From positions 3,670,501 to 3,734,500 of the forward strand of contig NZ_JACHJW010000001.1 of NCBI RefSeq assembly GCF_014203835.1: 64,000 nucleotides of DNA, read 5' to 3'. Below are positions 42,456 through 52,557 of the stretch, one piece after another (the stretch's first letter is position 1; every line of letters begins with the position of its first letter). The DNA comes from Micromonospora polyrhachis. GTDB lineage: Bacteria > Actinomycetota > Actinomycetes > Mycobacteriales > Micromonosporaceae. Below the pieces are notes generated by a model. That model was not told the DNA's origin. It saw nothing but the letters and a program-made list of their open reading frames with translations, and did not search any database. The translations under genes were made by a program, and so were the position numbers.

Positions 42456-43118
42456 TCACCCTGGAACCTTAACGACCACCGTACGGGCGAACTTGTCGTG
42501 GAGGCACTGCTGGTAGGGCTTGTCCCACAGTTGCCAGAGCCCGTCCAGGTAGCTGAGCCCGGGCACCAACCCCGCTGCGACGTTCTGCACCAGGAACCTC
42601 CGGAAGGCGCCACCCCGGTCCAGCGTGGCCGCCGGGTCCAGGGGTACCACCTTGATCTTCATGACCTTCTTGCCGGTGGTCTGGCCGGTGCGGAACATCA
42701 TCTCGACGTAGTAGACGTAGGCCACCGCCCAGGCGATCACGAAGATGGCGGCATACATCAGCAGCATCGGCAGTAGGAAGTCGCCGAAGATGTCCGGCTC
42801 GACGAGGGTGCCGTCGGGCGCGATCTCGGAGGAGTCCGGGATGATCATGATGAAGAAGACGATCATGACGGGGATCGCGAGCACCGCGCCGATCCCGGCC
42901 ATGATGGCGGAGTCGATCAGGAGCGCCAGCAGGCGGTCACCGAAGCTGGCCAGCGGTTGACCCGCCGGACTGACCGGCGGTGGGGGCGGCATCGGCGGCC
43001 CGAAGCCCGGATGCCCGCCGTACCCCGCCGGGGGATGACCCGGCGGGGGCGGCGGAGCTCCCGGACCGGGGTACGCCCCGGCGGGCGGAACTGCGGGGTA
43101 CGAGGGAGGCTGCGTCAC
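42456..43118 (-). CDS. RDD-family membrane protein
   Basis: The 220-aa protein has a Pro/Gly-rich cytoplasmic N-terminus (about 1-55). An RDD domain follows: ASFGDRLLALLIDSAIMAG, two or three more hydrophobic segments, then RTGQTTGKKVMKIKVVPLD. Its C-terminal part (CLHDKFARTVVVKV) parallels that of the next gene (ALHDKRAATVVVQA), so the two are paralogues. It starts with GTG 43118 only 10 nt after the hppD stop, which makes cotranscription with hppD likely. A role in uptake of tyrosine-related compounds is conceivable but unproven. Confidence 0.82.
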   Translation of the reverse strand: MTQPPSYPAVPPAGAYPGPGAPPPPPGHPPAGYGGHPGFGPPMPPPPPVSPAGQPLASFGDRLLALLIDSAIMAGIGAVLAIPVMIVFFIMIIPDSSEIAPDGTLVEPDIFGDFLLPMLLMYAAIFVIAWAVAYVYYVEMMFRTGQTTGKKVMKIKVVPLDPAATLDRGGAFRRFLVQNVAAGLVPGLSYLDGLWQLWDKPYQQCLHDKFARTVVVKVPG

Positions 43119-43128
43119 GCCGACAGTG

Positions 43129-44457
<1,329 letters not shown>

Positions 44458-44475
44458 TCAGTATGGTGGTTGGTC

Positions 44476-45012
44476 GTGAATCCTGTGCAGGATGTCCAGC
44501 TCGATCAGCTTGATGTCCAGTTGATCGAACTACTATCGGCGGAACCCCGGATCGGGGTGCTGGAATGCTCCCGGCGGCTGCGGGTGGCCCGAGGCACAGT
44601 CCAGGCCCGGCTGGACAAGCTGCTGGCCCGGGGCGTGATCTCCGGGTTCGGACCGGAACTCTCACCGGCCGCGATCGGCTTCGGGGTGACGTCGTTCGTC
44701 ACGTTGGAGATCAGCCAACGGCACGGGCACCACGCGGTGGCAACTCACCTGTCGAAGATCCCGGAGGTGCTGGAGGCGCACACCATCACCGGGTCGAGCG
44801 ACCTGCTCTGCCGGATCGTTGCCCGCTCCAACTCCGACCTGCAACGGGTGATCGACCAGATCCTGTCGTACGAGGGCATCGGCCGGGCCTCGACCATCAT
44901 CGCGTTGGCCGAGCAGATCCCGTACCGGGTGCTGCCGCTGGCCCGGTCCACACTGTCGGCTGAATCCGCGAATGATGACAAAGCTCGCAAAGGTGACGAC
45001 ACGGGCAGCTGA
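44476..45012 (+). CDS. Lrp/AsnC-family transcriptional regulator
   Basis: The 178-aa protein has an N-terminal winged helix-turn-helix (LDQLDVQLIELLSAEPRIGV, CSRRLRVARGTVQARLDKL) and a C-terminal RAM/ACT-like effector domain (FVTLEISQRHGHHAVATHL, TITGSSDLLCRIVARSNSDL). Lrp proteins sense amino acids. Lying divergent from hppD, it is the likely regulator of tyrosine catabolism, with an aromatic amino acid or 4-hydroxyphenylpyruvate as effector (inference). GTG 44476 gives the natural N-terminus; a TTG at 44470 would add two residues. Confidence 0.9.
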   Translation: MNPVQDVQLDQLDVQLIELLSAEPRIGVLECSRRLRVARGTVQARLDKLLARGVISGFGPELSPAAIGFGVTSFVTLEISQRHGHHAVATHLSKIPEVLEAHTITGSSDLLCRIVARSNSDLQRVIDQILSYEGIGRASTIIALAEQIPYRVLPLARSTLSAESANDDKARKGDDTGS

Positions 45013-45053
45013 CCTTAGCGCTTCCGGACGTGGGCCGTCGTTACGGTGACCGG

Positions 45054-46481
45054 GTGGCGAAGGGGAGCGCCAGAAGCCGGCGCGTGAAGGGCTTTCTCGC
45101 CCTCGCGTTGGTGGCGCTCGTCGCCCTGGCCGCGACCGGCGTCTGGAACCCGTTTCCGGACGTATGGCAGTGGGTCAACCGCAGCGAGCCGCTCTCCGAG
45201 CCGGACGTCGTCTGGCAGCAGCGGGTGGACGGCACCCCGAAGAGCGTCACGATCGCCGGCAACACGGTCGTGGTCGAACACCGTACGTCGGTGGAGGCGC
45301 GCAGCCTGGCCACCGGCGTACGACTCTGGGACCGCAAGGCGGACTGGGTCGCGGTGGCCGGGGGCGAGCATGATCCGGTCATCGCCGTCGGGAAGCTGCT
45401 GGTCAAGGGCTACGAACTGATCGACCCGGAGACCGGTGCGGTACGCCGCAAGGACAACCGGGCGATCGCCGTCTGGACGTACCGCAACGCCCTGCTCGAC
45501 GCCCGGTGCCCCGAAGCCCGGGAATGCACGCTGACCGCCTGGGACCCCCGGGGGGAGAAGCCGATCTGGACGGCCTTCCTGCCCGGGGTCAGCGCCGGAC
45601 TCTTCGCCGACAACCCGGAGTTGCTGGGCACCCGACGACTCACCACGGACGGCGTACACCCGGCGGCCGGTGGTCCGGAGCCGATGCCGGCGCTGCTGGC
45701 CTTCCCCGTCGACGGCCGGGTACATGTCGTCGACACCGCCACCGGGCGGCTGGTCCAGGACCTGAAGGTCGGCAGCGATGCCCGGCTCGTGGCGGTCGGT
45801 GGCCGGGTGCTGCGTGTCGAGGCTCGCTCCGCGGACGGCACCTGCTATTTCATGGTCATCGCCCAGGACCCGATCACCGGTCAGGAGGTCTGGCGGCGGG
45901 CCGGGATCAACCTGCGTACCGCCAGCGGCGCCGGCTGCGTGCAGCGGGAGGACCCGCAGGGCGGCCGGAGCGTCATCGTCGGCGTCGGCCCGGACACCCG
46001 CGAGGCGGTCGTCGACGGCTACAACGGGCGTTATCTCTGGGTCGGGGTGGAAGGCGAGAAACTTCTCGCCGTCGACGACCGGTACGCGCTGGCCCGAAGC
46101 GCGGACAAGGCGGCGGTCACCGGACGCGCGCTGCCCAGCGGACGGTCCCAGTGGACCCGAACGATCAACCCCGATGGCGGGGCGGCGCTCGCCCGCGAGG
46201 TGGCGGTGATCGTGGACCGGAAACCCAACCGCATCGTCGTCCTGGATCCGCGTACCGGCCACGAGCTGCTGAACCTCCGCTCGTCGGCGGAAGTGCTCGC
46301 CGTGGGCCCGGCCGGGTTGGTGATCGGCGAGGGGCGGGACATCGGATACGCGCGGTTCGGCGCACCGGTCGCCCCACCCGACGGCCCCGAACCCGGTGCC
46401 GGGGTGCCCGACAACGGTTCGCCACCGGACGGCGGCGGTAAGGACGGCGGTGGCAAGGACGGCGGCGGTAAGGACGGCTGA
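45054..46481 (+). CDS. Membrane-anchored PQQ-type beta-propeller protein with GGGKDG tail
   Basis: The 475-aa protein has a basic N-terminus (KGSARSRRVKG), a transmembrane helix (about 13-30) and a large extracellular propeller. Blade-like repeats include SLATGVRLWDRKADW, VVDTATGRLVQDLKVG, PITGQEVWRRAG and LDPRTGHELLNL. It ends in a Pro-rich stretch and three GGGKDG repeats. No enzyme motif is visible. A TACGGT box (45042-45047) is exactly six nt before GTG 45054, pointing to a leaderless mRNA and favouring this start over GTG 45030. It follows the Lrp gene. Confidence 0.78.
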   Translation: MAKGSARSRRVKGFLALALVALVALAATGVWNPFPDVWQWVNRSEPLSEPDVVWQQRVDGTPKSVTIAGNTVVVEHRTSVEARSLATGVRLWDRKADWVAVAGGEHDPVIAVGKLLVKGYELIDPETGAVRRKDNRAIAVWTYRNALLDARCPEARECTLTAWDPRGEKPIWTAFLPGVSAGLFADNPELLGTRRLTTDGVHPAAGGPEPMPALLAFPVDGRVHVVDTATGRLVQDLKVGSDARLVAVGGRVLRVEARSADGTCYFMVIAQDPITGQEVWRRAGINLRTASGAGCVQREDPQGGRSVIVGVGPDTREAVVDGYNGRYLWVGVEGEKLLAVDDRYALARSADKAAVTGRALPSGRSQWTRTINPDGGAALAREVAVIVDRKPNRIVVLDPRTGHELLNLRSSAEVLAVGPAGLVIGEGRDIGYARFGAPVAPPDGPEPGAGVPDNGSPPDGGGKDGGGKDGGGKDG

Positions 46482-46547
46482 GAGCGTCGTCCCAGGAGCG
46501 ACCGGCGGGTACGACTCCTCCGGTAGCCTGCCCTAGGCTTTGCGGTT

Positions 46548-48218
46548 ATGAGCAGTGCCGCCGACTTCTCCTACGCCCCCCTGCTGCCAGTGAGTGGCGA
46601 CCAGACCGAATATCGCCTGGTCACTGATGAGGGCGTCGACGTGGTACACGGTCCGGGTGGCCGGCGGTTCCTCACCGTGGAGCCCGCCGCGCTGACCGCG
46701 CTGACCGCCGAAGCGATGCACGACATTGCCCACTACCTGCGTCCAGCGCACCTGGCCCAGCTCCGGGCCATCATCGACGACCCGGCCGCCTCGCCGAACG
46801 ACCGCTTCGTCGCGCTCGACCTGCTGCGCAACGCCAACATCGCGGCTGGTGGTGTGCTGCCGATGTGCCAGGACACCGGCACCGCGATCGTGATGGGCAA
46901 GCGCGGCCGGCACGTGCTCACCGACGGCCTGGACGCCGAAGCCATCAGCCGGGGCGTCTACCAGGCGTACACCCGGCTCAACCTGCGCTACTCGCAGCTC
47001 GCCCCGATCACCATGTGGGAGGAGCGCAACACCGGCAGCAACCTGCCCGCGCAGGTGGAGATCTACGCCGAGGACCCGGACGGGCACCCCGACGCGTACA
47101 AGTTCCTCTTCATGGCCAAGGGCGGTGGCTCGGCCAACAAGTCGTACCTCTACCAGGAGACCAAGGCGCTGCTGAACCCCACCCGGATGATGCAGTTCCT
47201 GGAGGAGAAGCTGCGGCTGATTGGCACCTCGGCCTGCCCGCCGTACCACCTGGCGATCGTCATCGGTGGTACCTCGGCCGAGTTCGCGCTGAAGACCGCC
47301 AAGTACGCCAGCGCGAAGTATCTCGACAACCTGCCCACCTCCGGCTCGATGCAGGCGCACGGATTCCGGGACCTGGAGCTGGAGGCGCAGGTCCTGGAGC
47401 TGACCCGCCAGTTCGGCATCGGGGCACAGTTCGGCGGGCGTTACTTCTGCCACGACGTACGGGTGGTGCGGTTGCCCCGACACGGCGCGTCCTGCCCGGT
47501 GGCGATCGCCGTCTCCTGCTCGGCCGACCGTCAGGCGGTCGCGAAGATTACCCCGTCCGGGGTGTGGCTGGAGCGCCTCGAAACCGACCCGGCCCGCTTC
47601 CTGCCGGACGTCACCGACGCCCAACTGGACCACTCCGCCGAGGTGGTACGCGTCGACCTCAACCGGCCGATGGACGACATCCGGGCCGAGCTGTCCAAGT
47701 ACCCGGTGAAGACCCGACTCTCGCTGACCGGACCGCTGGTCGTCGCCCGGGACATCGCCCACGCCAAGATCGCCGAGCGGCTGGACGCCGGCGAGCCGAT
47801 GCCGCAGTACCTACGCGACCACGCGGTCTACTACGCCGGTCCGGCCAAGACGCCCGAGGGGTACGCCTCCGGCTCGTTCGGGCCGACCACCGCCGGGCGG
47901 ATGGACGCCTACGTGGAGAAGTTCCAGGCGGCCGGCGGCTCGCAGGTGATGCTCGCCAAGGGCAACCGCTCGGCGCAGGTCACCCGCTCCTGCCAGCAGC
48001 ACGGCGGCTTCTACCTCGGCTCCATCGGCGGCCCGGCGGCCCGGTTGGCCCAGGACTGCATCAAGCACGTCGAGGTCCTGGAATACCCGGAGCTCGGCAT
48101 GGAGGCGGTGTGGAAGATCGAGGTGGAGGACTTCCCGGCCTTCATCGTGGTCGACGACAAGGGCAATGACTTCTTCGCCGAGGTCACCAAGCCGGTCCTG
48201 ACCGTCGGCCGCCGCTGA
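46548..48218 (+). CDS. fumA: Fumarate hydratase, class I
   Basis: This 556-aa enzyme is an iron-sulfur, class I fumarase interconverting fumarate and malate. It joins the alpha region ([20 protein letters not shown], with a cluster Cys; [25 protein letters not shown]) and the beta region ([60 protein letters not shown]). That is the single-chain form. A TAGGCT box eight nt before the ATG suggests a leaderless start. A second, unrelated class II fumarase (fumC) lies 2.8 kb downstream, across an accessory island. Confidence 0.95.
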   Translation: MSSAADFSYAPLLPVSGDQTEYRLVTDEGVDVVHGPGGRRFLTVEPAALTALTAEAMHDIAHYLRPAHLAQLRAIIDDPAASPNDRFVALDLLRNANIAAGGVLPMCQDTGTAIVMGKRGRHVLTDGLDAEAISRGVYQAYTRLNLRYSQLAPITMWEERNTGSNLPAQVEIYAEDPDGHPDAYKFLFMAKGGGSANKSYLYQETKALLNPTRMMQFLEEKLRLIGTSACPPYHLAIVIGGTSAEFALKTAKYASAKYLDNLPTSGSMQAHGFRDLELEAQVLELTRQFGIGAQFGGRYFCHDVRVVRLPRHGASCPVAIAVSCSADRQAVAKITPSGVWLERLETDPARFLPDVTDAQLDHSAEVVRVDLNRPMDDIRAELSKYPVKTRLSLTGPLVVARDIAHAKIAERLDAGEPMPQYLRDHAVYYAGPAKTPEGYASGSFGPTTAGRMDAYVEKFQAAGGSQVMLAKGNRSAQVTRSCQQHGGFYLGSIGGPAARLAQDCIKHVEVLEYPELGMEAVWKIEVEDFPAFIVVDDKGNDFFAEVTKPVLTVGRR

Positions 48219-48305
48219 TCCGACTCTAAGTTCTTAAAGGAGGGGAGATTCTCCTCAGCGTTCGGCCTCCTCGACTGCTACCGTCCAGTGCGAGGAGGTG
48301 GTGTG

Positions 48306-48710
48306 ATGCCGAAAATCGAGGTGGACGAGTCCACCGACAGCTACCTTGCCTTCGCGGCCGGTATCGCCGGGCTGACCAAGGGGCAGGTAGTGGCGCAACT
48401 GGTTGCGCAGGTCCAAGCCGCTGTGGTGCCGCCGATAGCTTCGGGCGACGGCGACGAACCGGTTCCGGTGCGGATCTACGCTGACTACGCCGGCCATCGG
48501 ACCTATGCGTCCTTTGTGCCTGGCCCGGGACGCATCGAGATCGCATCCGGCCCGCTGACTGGTCGGTCCTTCCGGACCCCGAGCGAGGCGGCTCGGGAGA
48601 TCGTCAAACACTACAAGCCGGAGGTCAGTCCGCACCGGAACGGATGGGACTTCTTCTATGTTGTCGCTACGGGGGTGCCGCTACAGAGCCTCAGGCGCCG
48701 GTCAGCCTGA
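48306..48710 (+). CDS. Small protein with antitoxin-like N-terminus and RAMA-like domain
   Basis: The 134-aa protein begins with a short strand-helix-helix segment (MPKIEVDESTDSYLAFAAG, LTKGQVVAQLV) like ribbon-helix-helix DNA-binding proteins. The C-terminal part (RIYADYAGHRTYASF, GRSFRTPSEAAREIV, NGWDFFYV, LQSLRRR) resembles RAMA/DUF4357-type domains, thought to recognise modified DNA and found in defence and restriction systems. Both assignments come from pattern recognition. AGGAGGTG (48293-48300) fixes ATG 48306. The DUF3800-like gene starts 11 nt after its stop, so the two form an operon. Confidence 0.65.
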   Translation: MPKIEVDESTDSYLAFAAGIAGLTKGQVVAQLVAQVQAAVVPPIASGDGDEPVPVRIYADYAGHRTYASFVPGPGRIEIASGPLTGRSFRTPSEAAREIVKHYKPEVSPHRNGWDFFYVVATGVPLQSLRRRSA

Positions 48711-48721
48711 GGAGGGACTGA

Positions 48722-49246
48722 GTGCGGCCGCACGTGTTCGTGGATGAGACAAGGAGCGGGGGGTTCCTGCTTGCCGCCGCAGCGGTCGCCTCAGGTCGAC
48801 TCAATGAGGCGCGACAGGCGATCAAAGGGTTGATTCTTCCGGGGCAGCGCAGCATCCACTTCTGCAAGAAAAGGGACGACCGCCGCCGCATCCTCGGCGT
48901 CATTCGTAGCCTGGATGTGCAGGTAGTGATCTACAACGCGACCAGGTACGGGCATGTCAAGTTGGCCCGTGACGCATCCCTTGCCGGGCTGGTGACTGAC
49001 GCCGCGAAGATAGACGCAGAGCGCTTGGTGTTCGAGCTCGACGACTCGGTCCTGAAAGCCGATCGGAGCCTGCTTAGGGAGAAGGTGCGGTCGGCGGGGG
49101 TTGAAAGCCGGCTCAGGTACGACCACATGCGTTCACACGAGGAGTGTTTGCTGTCGATACCGGACGCCGTCGCCTGGTCTTGGGCAAGGGGAGCGGAGTG
49201 GCGTGCCGGCGTTCGGCCGGTCGTTACGGATCTTCGGGAGGTGTGA
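48722..49246 (+). CDS. DUF3800-like (RNase H-fold) protein
   Basis: The 174-aa protein opens with HVFVDETRSGGFLLAAAAV, matching the FxDESG start of DUF3800 proteins. It has acidic residues in LVFELDDS and a C-terminal SHEECLLSIPDAVAWSWARG, equivalent to the LQxADxxA end of the family. These acidic positions are where an RNase H-like nuclease would bind metal, but activity is not shown. GAGGAGGG precedes GTG 48722. It is paired with the RAMA-like gene and lies in an accessory stretch between two fumarase genes, which points to a mobile or defence role. Confidence 0.65.
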   Translation: MRPHVFVDETRSGGFLLAAAAVASGRLNEARQAIKGLILPGQRSIHFCKKRDDRRRILGVIRSLDVQVVIYNATRYGHVKLARDASLAGLVTDAAKIDAERLVFELDDSVLKADRSLLREKVRSAGVESRLRYDHMRSHEECLLSIPDAVAWSWARGAEWRAGVRPVVTDLREV

Positions 49247-49730
49247 GACGATCCGACGTGTGTGACACCGGTCTTGGAAACGCGAAACCCGGCCCACCCA
49301 CCGTCCGGAAGGCTACCGGGTTCACTTCCACGGAGCCACTGCCCCGGGCAGCCTCGACGCTACCAGCGTGAGCGGGCGGGGGCAACGTGTTCGCGTCAAA
49401 GGAACTGGCTGACCTGCAGCGGTGGGCTTCGGCAAGGAGTTGGATGTGAACACCGGTCCGTGGGAGCTGATCTTCCAGGATGCGAGTACGGACAAGGCGA
49501 CGCTGGCGAAGTACGACCGGCGGCCCGAGCTGGACTGAACCTCGCTCCGGCTGACGGTTGGCTGGCGGCGCTGACACGCGTACGTCACGCAGGGTGGTTG
49601 AATTTCGTTGGTGTGATTTAACGTGGCGCGGAGAAAACGTGGAAAGCGGCTCCATATGGAGGTCCAGCCTTGAAAAGCTAGGCCTGGTTTTCAAGTTTCT
49701 CGTGGTTTACTTCAAATCATGGACGACGCT
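49247..49730. other. Gene-poor, lower-GC stretch in the accessory island
   Basis: No gene is well supported. A 38-codon frame (49422-49538) ending DKATLAKYDRRPELD has codon use like a gene but no recognisable family, and could be a gene remnant. AACCCGG and CCGGGTT near 49287-49323 form an inverted repeat, perhaps a terminator for the DUF3800-like gene. The part 49600-49730 is clearly AT-richer than its surroundings. Confidence 0.45.
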
Positions 49731-49891
49731 ATGTTCCGATCGTCACCAGCGGGTCACTTGTCCGGATAACCGGCTGGGATCCTCGGTTCAACGAAAGTTA
49801 TGACTGCTCGGCCTTCGTCCCCGACCCGCTGCCAGCGAAGCTCGACCTGGCGCAGGAGACGTACCTGGCAGTCACCAACGCCGCAGTCGCG

Positions 49892-50893
49892 GTGGCTCGC
49901 CTCGACCAGGCAGCCTTTCGGCTACCAAACCCGGGGTTGCTCGCGCGTCCCGCGATCCGGCAGGAGGCCGTCAGTACATCGGCGCTTGAGGGCACCTATG
50001 CGGCGCTTGACGATGTCCTCGAAGCTGACTTCCTCAAGCGTAACCAGCTCACCGCGTCGGTCGCGGAGGTCCACAACTACGTCGAGGCTGCGGAGCTTGC
50101 GTTTGAGTGGATCAAGGAGCGGCCCATCACGGTGGGGGCGCTGGAGCAACTACAGAAGATCCTCGTGCGAGGGACCCGAGGGGATTCGCCTGAGGCCGGC
50201 CGTGTCCGGACGACTCAGGTTTTTATTGGTGCCGACGGAGGGCGAGTCACCGATGCGCGGTTTGTGCCGTCCCCTCCTGGCGATCAGTTACGTGCCGGTG
50301 TTGACGCCTGGGCGTCATGGCTCACGGCCGAGGACACCTTTCCCTTGGTGATCAAGATGGCTCTCGGTCACTACCAGTTCGAGACCCTGCATCCCTTCAA
50401 CGACGGCAACGGCCGGCTCGGTCGCCTCGTCTGCGTCCTGCAACTGGCCTACCATGGCGAGTTGCGCGTGCCGGTGTTGAACCTCTCTCCCTGGCTCGAA
50501 GGCAGAAGGCGCCAGTACCAGGACCATCTGCTGTCGGTCAGTGCCACCGGCGACTTCGAACCCTGGGTCCGGTTCTTCTCCGAGGCCGTACGTGCGCAGG
50601 CGGTTCGCGGGGTGGAGAAGATCGACGCTCTGCACGACTGGCGAGATGAGGCGTTGACTCTGCTGCTCGGTGCTGACGTCCGCGGTGTGGCTGTGCGGAT
50701 CGTCGAGGACCTGCTCGGGTACCCACTGATCACTGCGACGCCCACCGCCGAAAGATATGGGGTCTCGTATCAGGCCGCGAACACAGCGATCAGGCGCCTC
50801 GTCCAGTTGGGCATTCTGGAGGAACGCACGGGCCGACGGTACGGGCGCGTTTTCGCGGCACGCCGGGTCTTGAACATCATCAACGCCGCTTGA
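49892..50893 (+). CDS. Fic-domain protein with disrupted 5' end
   Basis: Fic enzymes transfer AMP (or related groups) to target proteins. The active-site motif HPFNDGNGRLGR is intact. TSALEGT near the N-terminus is the autoinhibitory (S/T)xxxE(G/N) helix of class II Fic proteins. A C-terminal winged helix follows (RYGVSYQAANTAIRRLVQLGIL). The first canonical start in frame is GTG 49892. Conserved-looking sequence continues upstream in the same frame (GWDPRFNESYD, AFVPDPLPAKLDLAQETYLAV) back to about 49766 without a start codon. An ATG at 49731 in another frame reads MFRSSPAGHLSG then stops. The natural start therefore seems lost by a frameshift. Confidence 0.8.
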   Translation: MARLDQAAFRLPNPGLLARPAIRQEAVSTSALEGTYAALDDVLEADFLKRNQLTASVAEVHNYVEAAELAFEWIKERPITVGALEQLQKILVRGTRGDSPEAGRVRTTQVFIGADGGRVTDARFVPSPPGDQLRAGVDAWASWLTAEDTFPLVIKMALGHYQFETLHPFNDGNGRLGRLVCVLQLAYHGELRVPVLNLSPWLEGRRRQYQDHLLSVSATGDFEPWVRFFSEAVRAQAVRGVEKIDALHDWRDEALTLLLGADVRGVAVRIVEDLLGYPLITATPTAERYGVSYQAANTAIRRLVQLGILEERTGRRYGRVFAARRVLNIINAA

Positions 50894-51000
50894 TTTTCGA
50901 ACTGGTGACAGTGGTACACCAAGCAGGCTGAGCAACCCTGCCGTGGCTGCACCACCCAAGTGTTGTCACCTTCCTGCGAGTCCTGGCCGGGCGGGGCAGG

Positions 51001-52410
51001 ATGGAACGCGTGACGACTCCTGAGGCGACTGGCTACCGGATCGAACGCGACACGATGGGCGAGGTCGAGGTGCCCGCCGAGGCGCTGTGGCGGGCCCAGA
51101 CCCAACGCGCCGTACAGAACTTCCCGATCTCCGGGCGTGGCCTGGAGCCGGCGCACATCCGGGCGCTGGCCCAGATCAAGGGGGCCGCCGCTCTGGTCAA
51201 CGCCGAACTCGGCGTGATCGACACCGACGTGGCCGGGGCGATCGCCACCGCTGCCGCGCACGTGGCCGACGGCACGTACGACGACCACTTTCCGATCGAC
51301 GTGTTCCAGACCGGCTCGGGAACCTCGTCGAACATGAACGCCAACGAGGTCATCGCCACCCTGGCCGCCCGGGAACTGGGCCGCGAGGTGCACCCCAACG
51401 ATGACGTGAACGCCGCACAGTCCAGCAACGACGTCTTTCCGTCCTCGATCCACCTGGCGGCCACCCAGGCGGTCGTACATGATCTGTTGCCCGCGCTGCG
51501 TCATCTCGGTGACGCGCTGGCGACCAAGGCCGACGAGTTCGCCGTCGTGGTGAAGGCCGGGCGGACGCACCTGATGGACGCCACCCCGGTCACCCTCGGC
51601 CAGGAGTTCGGCGGGTACGCCACACAGGTGCGTTACGGCATCGAACGACTGGAGTCCTGCCTGCCCCGGCTGGCCGAGCTGCCGTTGGGTGGCACCGCCG
51701 TCGGCACCGGGATCAACACCCCGCTCGGCTTCGCCGCCCGGGTGGTCGCCAAGCTCCGCGAGGAGACCGGGCTGCCGGTGACCGAGGCGCGTAACCACTT
51801 CGAGGCGCAGGGGGCCAGGGACGCCCTGGTGGAGGCCTCCGGTCAGCTCCGTACCATCGCGGTCGGCCTCTACAAGATCGCCAACGACATCCGGTGGATG
51901 GGGTCTGGCCCGCGTACCGGCCTGCGCGAGTTGCAGATCCCCGACCTCCAGCCCGGATCATCGATCATGCCCGGCAAGGTGAACCCGGTGGTCTGCGAGG
52001 CCGTACGCCAGGTCTGCGCGCAGGTGATCGGTAACGACGCGACGATCGGGTTCGCCGGTTCGCAGGGCGACTTCGAGCTGAACGTGATGCTCCCGGTGAT
52101 GGCCCGCAACCTGCTCGAATCCATCCGCCTGCTGGCCTCGTCGAGCCAGTTGCTCGCCGACCGCTGCGTGGTCGACCTGGTCGCCAACGCCGAGGTCTGC
52201 CTGGCGTACGCCGAGGGCTCACCCTCCATCGTGACCCCGCTCAACCGCCACCTCGGGTACGACGAGGCAGCCTCGATCGCCAAGGAGGCGTTGGCGAAGG
52301 AGGCGACCATCCGGTCCGTGGTGCTCGCCCGGGGCCATGTCGACAATGGACGCCTCACCGAGCGGCAGTTGGACGAGGCGCTGGACGTACTCCGGATGAC
52401 CCATCCCTGA
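51001..52410 (+). CDS. fumC: Fumarate hydratase, class II
   Basis: FumC is the oxygen-stable, iron-free fumarase. The 469-aa protein has the superfamily motifs [44 protein letters not shown] and the signature [20 protein letters not shown]-type insert features are absent, as expected for FumC rather than aspartase. ATG 51001 and GTG 51010 are both possible starts; the latter gives [14 protein letters not shown]. Having both class I and class II enzymes lets the cell keep fumarase activity under oxidative or iron stress (known for other bacteria). Confidence 0.96.
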   Translation: MERVTTPEATGYRIERDTMGEVEVPAEALWRAQTQRAVQNFPISGRGLEPAHIRALAQIKGAAALVNAELGVIDTDVAGAIATAAAHVADGTYDDHFPIDVFQTGSGTSSNMNANEVIATLAARELGREVHPNDDVNAAQSSNDVFPSSIHLAATQAVVHDLLPALRHLGDALATKADEFAVVVKAGRTHLMDATPVTLGQEFGGYATQVRYGIERLESCLPRLAELPLGGTAVGTGINTPLGFAARVVAKLREETGLPVTEARNHFEAQGARDALVEASGQLRTIAVGLYKIANDIRWMGSGPRTGLRELQIPDLQPGSSIMPGKVNPVVCEAVRQVCAQVIGNDATIGFAGSQGDFELNVMLPVMARNLLESIRLLASSSQLLADRCVVDLVANAEVCLAYAEGSPSIVTPLNRHLGYDEAASIAKEALAKEATIRSVVLARGHVDNGRLTERQLDEALDVLRMTHP

Positions 52411-52557
52411 CCGCGTTTGGTCCCTGATCACGTGGATCATCGATGGGTGCGCGTTCGGGTGGGCGGGTGGAAAGATTGATAATCCGGGCAGGCCCCTAGC
52501 GGACTGCGACCTGATCAGGTGTGATGCTCCCACTAACCCCCAACGAGAGGATCCTCT

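Noticed and set aside
49422-49538. A 38-codon frame as a toxin-antitoxin gene
   Set aside because: No family motif or good ribosome site could be recognised. Recorded only as a possible remnant.
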